Source: a virus. From it: DNA of 21,036 nt. Shown here one piece after another: positions 13,588-19,109 of this stretch (its first letter is position 1; the number at the start of each line of letters is the position of its first letter). The DNA lies in IMG/VR virus record IMGVR_UViG_3300048921_000454, positions 1-21,036 of that record. One strand, written 5' to 3'. The position numbers were made by a program, and so were the translations under genes. The notes beneath the pieces were generated by a model. That model saw nothing but the letters and a program-made list of their open reading frames with translations, was not told where the DNA came from and ran no database searches.

Positions 13588-14646
13588 AGCTTGCTCGCCG
13601 AGCAGCAGCCCCCAGTTCCATTTCTCCCGGATCTCGATCGCGAGGCCGTCGAACTCGGCGCCGGCGGCGGCGAGATCCTCGCCCATTTCGCGGCCGAGCG
13701 CCCGGAGCGTCATCGGCGCGATGAACAGGTGGGTCGGGATGATGGCGCCCTCGCGCGCACGCGCGATCGCGGCGCGGAGTTGCGGGACGAGCAGCTCGGC
13801 GGCGGCCGTGGGCCGGGCTTCCGGAGCCTTCGGCGCACTGGGCCGCGCCGGCACCGCCAGCTCGGGCACGTTCAGCAGCGGGGCGATGCGGCCGTAGAGC
13901 AGGTTGGCGCAGAGCTTCACCGCGCTGCGAACCTTGCTCTCCCCCTGGCTGCGCTTAGCATCGAAGGCGGCGGCGGCGACGCTCGCCAGCGTCTCGTTCC
14001 GGCAGACGACGGCCTCGAAGATCCCGCGGTACTGCGCCGGCACATGTTCGCATGCCATTCGATAATCCTCGCGCGCATGAGCTTGCGCCGCATGGCGGGC
14101 GAGGAGATCCATCGCGCCGAAGCCGCCGCCGCTGCGCCCCTCGTAATTGGCGGTGCAGCCGATCGTATCGAAAGCAAGCGCGTGGACGCCGGCATACCAT
14201 TCGCAGGCGGCCGCCTCGTGCGCCTCGAGCACGCCGGAGCGCTGCAGGACCTCGACACGGGTCAGCTTGCGCACGGTCTCCGCGATCGGCGTGGCCTGCC
14301 CGGGCAGCCGCGGTACCGCGACGACGTCGAGGATGGCAGGATCGCGCTGGATCTCCGGCACGCCGGCGACGGCCGCGGCCTGCTCGAGGCGGGCTGCCTT
14401 AGGGTTGGCGCGCCGGCGCGCCTGGGCTCGGCCCCGATCGGCCTTCTCCTGCGTGATCCGCGTCCGCCGCTCGGCCGACGTCTCCTTGATCCATCCAGCC
14501 GTCGACGCTGCCGTCCGCGACGCCTTCCGAGCGGCCTCGGCCTCGCGCCGATCGGCGGCAATCTGCCGCTCCGCCTGTATCGCCGCCGCACGCAGCGCCT
14601 TGTCCGCGGCGCGCGTGGCGCGCGCCTCCTCGCTCAACCTGACCAT
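13582..14646 (-). CDS. 354-residue phage protein, DUF6456-like, possible late regulator
   Basis: GGAGG lies six bases before the ATG. Residues 1-90 are Ala/Arg/Glu-rich and helical, probably a coiled coil. The middle (about 130-265) has RVEVLQRSGVLEAHEAAACEWYAG, then YEGRSGGGFGAMDLLARHAAQAH, YRGIFEAVVCRNETLASVAAA and VRSAVKLCANLLYGRI. This order (L-x-x-G-x-L...A-x-x-W/Y, a variable loop, then a helix-turn-helix-like cysteine/ASVAAAAF stretch and a last helix) resembles DUF6456-type domains of alphaproteobacteria and their phages. The C-terminal 90 residues carry LVPQLRAAIARAREG and EIREKWNWGLLLGE. Position at the end of the repressor-side block, behind an SOS box and next to the late promoter, invites a Q-like role, which is inference only. 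Confidence 0.6.
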   Translation of the reverse strand: MVRLSEEARATRAADKALRAAAIQAERQIAADRREAEAARKASRTAASTAGWIKETSAERRTRITQEKADRGRAQARRRANPKAARLEQAAAVAGVPEIQRDPAILDVVAVPRLPGQATPIAETVRKLTRVEVLQRSGVLEAHEAAACEWYAGVHALAFDTIGCTANYEGRSGGGFGAMDLLARHAAQAHAREDYRMACEHVPAQYRGIFEAVVCRNETLASVAAAAFDAKRSQGESKVRSAVKLCANLLYGRIAPLLNVPELAVPARPSAPKAPEARPTAAAELLVPQLRAAIARAREGAIIPTHLFIAPMTLRALGREMGEDLAAAGAEFDGLAIEIREKWNWGLLLGEQAA

Positions 14647-14679
14647 GATGCCCTCCGCCCAGATCTCGATAATGGTGTG

Positions 14680-14697
14680 TGCTCAGATGCTTGAGCA
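14680..14697. repeat. short inverted repeat in gap before the 354-residue gene
   Basis: TGCTCA-GATGCT-TGAGCA is a perfect six-pair inverted repeat in the 72-base gap between the zinc-ribbon gene and the 354-residue gene. It could be an operator or a small mRNA stem. No sigma70 promoter is clear around it. Confidence 0.3.
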
Positions 14698-14718
14698 GTG
14701 TCGTTTCCGTCCGGCGGA

Positions 14719-15135
14719 TCAGCCGCGCGCCTCGCGCACCATCCGCTTGCGTTCGGATGCGCTGGCATAGGCCCAACGAACGGCATCGATGCCCGGCGGA
14801 CAGGGCGGCGCCGGCGGCGGCAGATCTGTCCGCGGCGGGCCGAGCTCGGCCGGCGTCGCGTGCCGCGCAAGGCCGGCCTTCGTCCGGAGCAGGCGCGACG
14901 GCGTGGTTTGTCCCGGCGACGCGAAAAACCAGCCGCGGCCGCGGCAGTCGATGATCTTGCACCGGCCAGGCCGGTCGACCAGCGAGTAATCGCGACCGCG
15001 CAGCGCGGCGATCGCCGCCAGGTCGACATCGAGGAAGGTGTTACAGCGCGCGCACCGAAACATGACGATCGAACCATGGTCGATCATGCCGCCGACCGTT
15101 GCCGCCCAGGTCGGCCAGAGGTGAGTCACGGACAT
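14719..15135 (-). CDS. zinc-ribbon-like protein
   Basis: A 138-residue protein with four cysteines placed as a zinc ribbon: C28-x2-C31 (MFRCARCNTFLDVDL) and C59/C64 (RPGRCKIIDCRGRGWFF). The linker GRDYSLVDRPGRC is a pattern I know from small alphaproteobacterial and phage zinc proteins. The C-terminus is Pro-rich (DLPPPAPPCPPGIDAVRW) and ends in a helix with basic residues. The ATG at 15135 is eight bases after a TATGTT -10-like hexamer and lacks a Shine-Dalgarno sequence, so the mRNA may be leaderless; starts at 15084 or 15066 are alternatives. The gene lies directly behind the SOS box at 15143-15157. Role unknown, perhaps DNA or protein binding. Confidence 0.65.
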   Translation of the reverse strand: MSVTHLWPTWAATVGGMIDHGSIVMFRCARCNTFLDVDLAAIAALRGRDYSLVDRPGRCKIIDCRGRGWFFASPGQTTPSRLLRTKAGLARHATPAELGPPRTDLPPPAPPCPPGIDAVRWAYASASERKRMVREARG

Positions 15136-15142
15136 GGCGACG

Positions 15143-15157
15143 GAACATAGAGGGAAC
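15143..15157 (-). promoter_or_regulatory. candidate LexA (SOS) box
   Basis: On the minus strand GTTC-CCTCTAT-GTTC matches exactly the alphaproteobacterial LexA site GTTC-N7-GTTC. It sits seven bases before the zinc-ribbon ATG and overlaps the -10-like TATGTT, an ideal repression position. Host LexA or the phage LexA-like protein encoded immediately upstream could bind it. Confidence 0.6.
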
Positions 15158-15179
15158 GATTGCTGTAGGAAATGGACCG

Positions 15180-15530
15180 CTACGCGTGTCCGCGGATCGG
15201 TACGACGTTGCCCTGGCTGATCACGGTCCAGCCACGGCGCTGCAGGACCTCCAGGACCTCGGTGTCGGACAGCTCGCCGGTACGGTCCGGCAGTCGGATC
15301 GATCGCGCCCGGCCCGGCGTCCACAGGATATCGCCGCGCCGGTAGAGCTCGCGCACGATCGTGCTGGCGCGCTGGGGCGTAAGGTCGAAACTGGCGCCGA
15401 TCTCTCTCAGGCTGGGCGATTGGCCGTAATCGCGAAAATAGCGGCGCACGAATTCGAGGACGAGTACGCGCAGCGACGACGACGTCGAAGAAAGTCGCAG
15501 CTCCCGCTGCCTGAAACTGCCGCCCATCAT
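15180..15530 (-). CDS. LexA-type winged-helix regulator lacking the peptidase domain
   Basis: A 116-residue DNA-binding protein. Residues about 21-81 match the LexA N-terminal winged helix: VLEFVRRYFRDYGQSPSLRE then IGASFDLTPQRASTIVRELY and RRGDILWTPGRARSIRL, including the PSxREI helix and the wing. The remaining 35 residues (LSDTEVLEVLQRRGWTVI) are too short for the S24 autopeptidase domain, so it cannot self-cleave. The ATG at 15530 has GGAGG at seven bases, choosing it over an upstream start. Being in one operon with the CI-like repressor and 23 bases upstream of the SOS box, it may bind that or related sites. Confidence 0.8.
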   Translation of the reverse strand: MMGGSFRQRELRLSSTSSSLRVLVLEFVRRYFRDYGQSPSLREIGASFDLTPQRASTIVRELYRRGDILWTPGRARSIRLPDRTGELSDTEVLEVLQRRGWTVISQGNVVPIRGHA

Positions 15531-15612
15531 GCGCCCGCCTCCGTGCGGAACGTAGCGCAAACGCCGGTGGGGGCAAAGCGTGCCGGTTGTGCGGTCAGTG
15601 GTTTAGCTTCGG

Positions 15613-15978
15613 TTACGCCACCTCCGTCCAGCCCTGTCGCAGGAAATGCCGGCGGACGATGCCGGCCGCGAGGAACGGGTAGATCAGGAAGGGCAACACC
15701 AGCGAAAGCGCCAGCACGACGCCGGCAATCGCTAGCGCGTTCGCGATGTCGTTCGGATTGCTGATGCCGGACGCCTGCAGCATGTACGGGCTGGCCAGTA
15801 TCGCAGACGTCCCGAGGATCGACCATGCGGTCAGCACCAGGCTGTTGACGGCGAAGTAGAGCACAACGTGTCGCCAAACCCCCTTGAGCACGAAATAGAA
15901 GGGGCCGAACAGCAGCGCCCATAGGAACGGCGCCGAGCAGGTTTCGACATACCCATTTCCTGGATGTTGAAAGCGCAT
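15613..15978 (-). CDS. small membrane protein, DUF2628-like
   Basis: A 121-residue integral membrane protein with AGGGG just before its ATG. Hydrophobic segments lie at about 17-32 (FLWALLFGPFYFVLKG), 37-65 (VLYFAVNSLVLTAWSILGTS) and 82-106 (ALAIAGVVLALSLVLPFLIY), so about three helices, and the FGPFYFVLKGxW and IYPFLAAGIxRRHFLRQGW motifs recall DUF2628-type proteins. It is expressed from the repressor operon, so it is a lysogeny gene and could alter the host envelope or block superinfection. That function is inferred from context only. Confidence 0.7.
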   Translation of the reverse strand: MRFQHPGNGYVETCSAPFLWALLFGPFYFVLKGVWRHVVLYFAVNSLVLTAWSILGTSAILASPYMLQASGISNPNDIANALAIAGVVLALSLVLPFLIYPFLAAGIVRRHFLRQGWTEVA

Positions 15979-16015
15979 AATCCCCTACCCCCAAGTCAGA
16001 TGATCAGCCGGCCGA

Positions 16016-16447
16016 TCAGTTTCGATCAGGCTCCTCGCTATCATGCGTCAGCCGGCCGCCCGATCGTTCAGCGCGGTACTCCGCCTGATTTTCACTAAGA
16101 CGGAGACCGGGTCCGGGCAGCTTGCCAGCGAGCGACATCGCAATCCGAAGGACTGACGCGCGGTCGGCCGCGCTGAGCTCTTGGAAGCATTCCACGAGAA
16201 CGCGGGCATCATAACTTAGGTTTGGGGCGGAAGGTGCGCCTGCATCAGGGTCATCCGACTCGCCACTAAGGTACTCAGGCGTCGTACGCAGCTCCCGTGC
16301 TATCTTGTGCAGGTTCTTCGAGCCTGTCTTGTTACGGGTGAGTAAGGCGTAAATCGCTGGTTGTGACAAGTTTACAGCGCGCGCCAGCTGCGATTGGTTG
16401 ATTCCAATCGCCTCCATCCGTTCCCGTACGCGATCGCCTAGTGCCAT
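16016..16447 (-). CDS. CI-like phage repressor, HTH only
   Basis: A 143-residue repressor with an N-terminal XRE/HTH_3 domain at about 5-62: RVRERMEAIGINQSQLARAV, NLSQPAIYALLTRNKTGSKN and LHKIARELRTTPEYLSGE. The C-terminal 80 residues (YDARVLVECFQELSAADRAS and VLRIAMSLAGKLPG) are helical, probably for dimerisation; the S24 peptidase with Ser-Lys dyad found in lambda CI is absent. It is transcribed away from the double-HTH Cro-like gene, with operators between. No Shine-Dalgarno site precedes the ATG; a TATAAC box at 16474-16469 would give a leader of about 15 bases, as for near-leaderless cI mRNAs. Confidence 0.83.
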   Translation of the reverse strand: MALGDRVRERMEAIGINQSQLARAVNLSQPAIYALLTRNKTGSKNLHKIARELRTTPEYLSGESDDPDAGAPSAPNLSYDARVLVECFQELSAADRASVLRIAMSLAGKLPGPGLRLSENQAEYRAERSGGRLTHDSEEPDRN

Positions 16448-16468
16448 GCACGCATGGCTATGACTCTG

Positions 16469-16474
16469 GTTATA
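16469..16474 (-). promoter_or_regulatory. possible -10 box of repressor promoter (PRM-like)
   Basis: TATAAC on the minus strand, 22 bases before the CI ATG. The hexamer 17 bases upstream (AATACC) is a poor -35, as common for maintenance promoters that need activation by repressor bound next to them. Weak evidence. Confidence 0.35.
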
Positions 16475-16521
16475 CCCTTCAACACAAATAGGGTATTGAT
16501 CGGCCTATAAACACAGTTATA
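16472..16521. promoter_or_regulatory. operator-like inverted and direct repeats of the immunity region
   Basis: ATACCC (16472-16477) and GGGTAT (16491-16496) form an inverted repeat 13 bases apart; TATAA (16506-16510) and TTATA (16517-16521) form a second one with a six-base centre. TTATAC also occurs as a direct repeat, next to each CI-side and Cro-side end. The second pair overlaps the spacer and -10 of the plus promoter, as expected for CI/Cro operators. Confidence 0.5.
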
Positions 16522-16523
16522 CA
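16496..16523 (+). promoter_or_regulatory. PR-like early promoter
   Basis: TTGATC (16496-16501) and TATACA (16518-16523) are 16 bases apart, giving a start near 16530. It drives the Cro-like gene and, judging from the unbroken chain of overlapping genes, the early operon to at least 18774. Confidence 0.65.
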
Positions 16524-16542
16524 TCGCGTCGTCGCTGTGATT

Positions 16543-16556
16543 CGGTCCGAATCGGA
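16543..16556. promoter_or_regulatory. candidate operator, copy 2 of shared 14-mer
   Basis: CGGTCCGAATCGGA, one mismatch from the copy at 12381-12394. Here it overlaps a perfect 15-base palindrome GATTCGG-T-CCGAATC (16539-16553) located at about +10 to +24 of the early transcript, so it could be a repressor roadblock or an RNA stem. Confidence 0.5.
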
Positions 16557-16578
16557 GACAGGTCGATGCTGGGGTTGT

Positions 16579-17031
16579 ATGATGCCAGAGGTCGCTGAAC
16601 GCTACGCCTCGCCGGCCGACGCTTTGCGCGCTGGAGTGGAGATCATCGGCGGCCAAGCCGCTACCGCGCGACTTCTCGGCTGCTCCCAGCCAACGGTATG
16701 GCGCTGGCTTGCCAAGGAGAAATCCCTCCCGGCTGAGCATGTCCTCACGTTCGAGAGAGCCACCGGCATCCCGCGTGATCAGATCCGCCCTGACATCTAC
16801 CTGGGCGAACAGGCCGGAAGCGTCGAACCGAACCTGTTCGACCGATTTGGTGGTATCCAGGCCACGGCCGAGGCAGCGAACGAAACCGTGGCGACGGTTC
16901 TGCGCTGGTATCAAGACCGTCGAATTCCGTCGGACCGGCAGCCGCTCATCCTTCGTCGCGCCGCGGAGCTCAAGCTGGGCATCACCGCCGAAGACGTGAT
17001 CTTTCCCTTCCCGGAAGACCGGAACGCCTGA
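16579..17031 (+). CDS. Cro-like regulator with two HTH units
   Basis: A 150-residue protein read divergently from the CI-like gene. Residues about 15-74 (ALRAGVEIIGGQAATARLLG, CSQPTVWRWLAKEKSLPAEH, VLTFERATGIPRDQIRPDIY) are a YdaS/Cro-type HTH. Residues 86-141 (LFDRFGGIQATAEAANETVA, TVLRWYQDRRIPSDRQPLIL, RRAAELKLGITAEDV) form a second unit with the same GGxxAxA...W...IP layout, close to carph-isopro/Cro domains. Most phage Cro proteins have one such unit. The ATG pair at 16579/16582 is preferred, since an upstream GTG lies only seven bases after the predicted transcript start. It likely represses the CI promoter and starts the lytic programme. Confidence 0.8.
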   Translation: MMPEVAERYASPADALRAGVEIIGGQAATARLLGCSQPTVWRWLAKEKSLPAEHVLTFERATGIPRDQIRPDIYLGEQAGSVEPNLFDRFGGIQATAEAANETVATVLRWYQDRRIPSDRQPLILRRAAELKLGITAEDVIFPFPEDRNA

Positions 17032-17032
17032 G

Positions 17033-17305
17033 ATGGTCACCGATCGCGCGCCCCGCCTGCCCGGCACCGACCCTAGCCGCCGCCCAGGTGCGATTTCCGG
17101 CGGAATTGCGCGAATTTCGACGCGGGGCGTCGAACGGTTGATCCGCGCCAGTGCCACCCTCGCCGCCCAGGTCGAGGGGCTGTGCTCGGTTCCCGACGTC
17201 CCGCCATCGACGGCCATGCAGCAACTGCGGCCTGCCGCGCTCGCCGTGCAGCAAGAGCTCGCGCGGATGGGCGTGCTCACGTCGCGTGCGGAGGACCGTC
17301 GGTGA
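17033..17305 (+). CDS. hypothetical protein, early operon
   Basis: A 90-residue protein whose ATG lies one base after the Cro-like stop. It has a Pro/Arg-rich N-terminus (DRAPRLPGTDPSRRPGAIS) and helical segments VERLIRASATLAAQVEGL and MQQLRPAALAVQQELARMG. No family is recognised. Its stop overlaps the next GTG (GTGA), so it is translated with its neighbours. Confidence 0.6.
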   Translation: MVTDRAPRLPGTDPSRRPGAISGGIARISTRGVERLIRASATLAAQVEGLCSVPDVPPSTAMQQLRPAALAVQQELARMGVLTSRAEDRR

Positions 17306-17571
17306 GCACTCCAGCCTACCAAATCGGCCTTAGGCTTTTTCGGCAACGCATGGGCAGGCGGGCGTGGGGTTACGTGGATCGTCGCAAGCGCGAGTTCCAG
17401 TTCTCGGCTGACCTTGCCGAGGAGCTCTATCGGTGGAGCCGCGAGTTGGCTCGCCTTGAGCGCAAGCTCCCCGAATACGAGGCCGACGGCGACCTTTCCC
17501 GGATCGAACGCACCAGATCAGACATTGCGTGGCATCGCAAAATGCTCGGCCTACCGGGCGTCGCATCATGA
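17302..17571 (+). CDS. small charged helical protein, early operon
   Basis: An 89-residue protein starting with the GTG of a GTGA overlap and ending in an ATGA overlap with the next gene. After STPAYQIGLRLFRQRMGRRA it has an amphipathic, highly charged region (FSADLAEELYRWSRELARLE, RKLPEYEADGDLSRIERTRS) likely to form a coiled coil. Upstream codons of the same frame lie over the preceding gene and were not used. Function unknown. Confidence 0.6.
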   Translation: MSTPAYQIGLRLFRQRMGRRAWGYVDRRKREFQFSADLAEELYRWSRELARLERKLPEYEADGDLSRIERTRSDIAWHRKMLGLPGVAS

Positions 17572-18035
17572 CCAAGCTGCGCGATGCCGCCAGCCATCAT
17601 GGCGCGCTGATGACGGTCGCGCGGACGATCGGCTGGCGCCGCGCGGCGCGCATCGCCGGCCGCTCGGAACGCACGCTGCGTGCCTGGTCCGAGCCGGATG
17701 CCGACCGACGCATGCCGTTCGAGGTCGCGCTCCGGCTCGATATCGCCTGCCTCGACGCCGGCGCCGACGTCGCACCGTTCGAAGCCGCCTACCAGGCGCA
17801 GATGGCGATCGCCCGGGCCCGCGCGTCGGTGGCGGTCGCCGGCAACAACGGCGCCGACCATGTCGCGACGGCGATGCGCGAGACCAGCGAGGCGTTCGCC
17901 GCGCACTACGTCGCCGCCCAGCCCGGCGCCATGCCGGCCGCCCTGCAGATCGCCGATCGCGAGACGCGCGAGGCGATCGTCGCGCTCGGCCGCACCCTCT
18001 CCCCTCGATCATCCGGACGAAGGATCCGCCGATGA
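17568..18035 (+). CDS. HTH protein, early regulator
   Basis: A 155-residue protein. Residues about 11-63 (HGALMTVARTIGWRRAARIA, GRSERTLRAWSEPDADRRMP, FEVALRLDIACLDAG) form a helix-turn-helix with the recognition helix at ERTLRAWS. The rest is Ala-rich and helical (YQAQMAIARARASVAV, AAHYVAAQPGAMPAALQIA), perhaps an oligomerisation part. Position two genes behind Cro suggests a CII-type or replication regulator, but no such family can be named from sequence. ATGA overlaps at both ends. Confidence 0.65.
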   Translation: MTKLRDAASHHGALMTVARTIGWRRAARIAGRSERTLRAWSEPDADRRMPFEVALRLDIACLDAGADVAPFEAAYQAQMAIARARASVAVAGNNGADHVATAMRETSEAFAAHYVAAQPGAMPAALQIADRETREAIVALGRTLSPRSSGRRIRR

Positions 18036-18448
18036 CCAGCATCCTGGAATTGCCCGCCGTGCGGCCGACCGCCGGCATGTACCTGCGCAAGCGTCGCGAG
18101 GCCGCCGGCCTGTCGATCGACGAGATCGCGCTCGCGATCACGCGGCAGCCACCGGCCAAAGACCACGCGAGCGCCTATGTTGCCCGCGAACTGGACGCGG
18201 CCGAGCGGGAGGTCTCGATCCTGCCGCCCGGGCTCCTCGTCAACCTGAGGATGACCTTCCCCTTCGATCCCGAGATCTACGGGTTCCTGGTCGCCAACGT
18301 CCCAACCCCCGCGATCTGCCGAGTCTGTGCCTGCAGCTGGCACGACCCATGCACCCATCTCGACGGCACCCCGTGCGCCTGGGCGGAGCCGGATCTCTGT
18401 ACGGCCTGCGCGGTCACCAGCCGATCGCCCGCCGGGGAGATCGGATGA
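18032..18448 (+). CDS. XRE-HTH plus cysteine-cluster protein
   Basis: A 138-residue protein with two parts. Residues 15-60 (GMYLRKRREAAGLSIDEIAL and AITRQPPAKDHASAYVAREL) resemble an XRE-type HTH. Residues 96-126 hold seven cysteines in the order C-x2-C-x-C-x5-C-x7-C-x7-C-x2-C with PCAWAEPDLCTAC at the end, a motif frequent in phage and plasmid proteins (C-x-VC-x-C...PC-x-W...DLC-x-x-C) and presumably metal binding. The two are joined by a predicted helical stretch. ATGA overlaps flank it. Probably a nucleic-acid-binding early protein. Confidence 0.7.
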   Translation: MTSILELPAVRPTAGMYLRKRREAAGLSIDEIALAITRQPPAKDHASAYVARELDAAEREVSILPPGLLVNLRMTFPFDPEIYGFLVANVPTPAICRVCACSWHDPCTHLDGTPCAWAEPDLCTACAVTSRSPAGEIG

Positions 18449-18774
18449 TGGGTACTAAGGCGAACCCGAGCCCGATCGACGCCTACGCCGCGGCGTTGCC
18501 CGACGAGCCCATTTTCACGCTGGCGGCGAGCGATCCGCTGGCATCGCAGATCGTCGGGATCTGGGCGGCTGTCCGTCTCGGTGACCTCGATGCAGCGCGT
18601 CGTGCCTTCGATCGCATGATCGAGCTCTTCGGCCCCGTCTATGCCGCCGAACCCGACTGGTACCGCGGCGAATCGGCCTACCATGTCGCCACCGACATGC
18701 TGGCCTGGGCCAGGCAACACCCGACCGGTGCGGCACGTCCGCAGGATGTCTTCGGTGAGGCGCTGCCGGGATGA
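18445..18774 (+). CDS. hypothetical protein, early operon
   Basis: A 109-residue acidic, helical protein (PIDAYAAALPDEPIFTLAAS, DPLASQIVGIWAAVRLGDLD, AARRAFDRMIELFGPVYAAE) with YRGESAYHVATDMLAWARQH near the end. No family recognised, though the internal pattern of paired helices recalls a TPR-like or small helical-bundle domain. The start is fixed by the ATGA overlap; it is the last gene before the hairpin at 18805-18838. Confidence 0.6.
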   Translation: MMGTKANPSPIDAYAAALPDEPIFTLAASDPLASQIVGIWAAVRLGDLDAARRAFDRMIELFGPVYAAEPDWYRGESAYHVATDMLAWARQHPTGAARPQDVFGEALPG

Positions 18775-18804
18775 CCGCGCGCGCCGCCATCATCATCATC
18801 AACC

Positions 18805-18838
18805 GGCCGAGCATGGGGCTGCCACCCCATGCTCGGCC
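18805..18838 (+). terminator. perfect 14-pair hairpin within the early operon
   Basis: GGCCGAGCATGGGG and CCCCATGCTCGGCC are perfectly complementary around the six-base loop CTGCCA. It lies 30 bases past the stop of the 109-residue gene and 25 bases before the next start. No T run follows (TCGTCC), so it may be a processing or attenuation site, or a terminator of the Rho-assisted type. A (CAT)4 run precedes it. Confidence 0.55.
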
Positions 18839-18863
18839 TCGTCCACGTCACGGGAGGACCCCC

Positions 18864-19109
18864 ATGTCGCGAACTACCCACGTCCCTAGCCGAAGGCGCG
18901 ATCTCGCGCACCCCCGCATGCGGCGCGATCCGTTCGATCGTGCGGCCGTCGACGGGCGCCTCGCCGACCAGCCCGCCTTCTTCCGCGACGAGGCGGGCGA
19001 CCTCTGGCTGAGCCTGCCGGCGTCGCTCGGCTTCATCATGATCGTGCTCGCCGGCTGCGCGCTGGCGGTCGAGGGGTTGGGCATGGCGCTCGATTGGTGG
19101 TTCTCGTGA
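18864..19109 (+). CDS. small protein with C-terminal membrane helix
   Basis: An 81-residue protein. GGAGG six bases before the ATG at 18864 decides the start over the ATG at 18771, which would place the hairpin inside the gene. The N-terminus is basic (RTTHVPSRRRDLAHPRMRRD), and residues about 53-74 (SLGFIMIVLAGCALAVEGLG) form one transmembrane helix, so it is a tail-anchored type membrane protein. Its stop overlaps the GTG of the cupin-like gene (GTGA). Function unknown. Confidence 0.65.
   Translation: MSRTTHVPSRRRDLAHPRMRRDPFDRAAVDGRLADQPAFFRDEAGDLWLSLPASLGFIMIVLAGCALAVEGLGMALDWWFS

Noticed and set aside
13576-14694. Plus-strand open frame (372 codons) over the 354-residue gene
   Set aside because: Low-complexity Arg/Ala/Gly composition and no start signal; the minus-strand gene has an ideal GGAGG and coherent domains.
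15136-15576. N-terminal extension of the zinc-ribbon gene to 15576
   Set aside because: The extra stretch overlaps the LexA-like gene in another frame and is Arg/Ala/Pro-rich; the conserved part begins at 15135 or later.
16438-17346. Minus-strand open frame (302 codons) crossing the immunity region
   Set aside because: It would overlap the promoter/operator region and the Cro-like gene antisense; no motif is seen.
18771-18863. Earlier ATG for the small tail-anchored membrane protein
   Set aside because: It would encode the perfect hairpin and a run of four Ile from a CAT repeat. The ATG at 18864 has a much better ribosome site.
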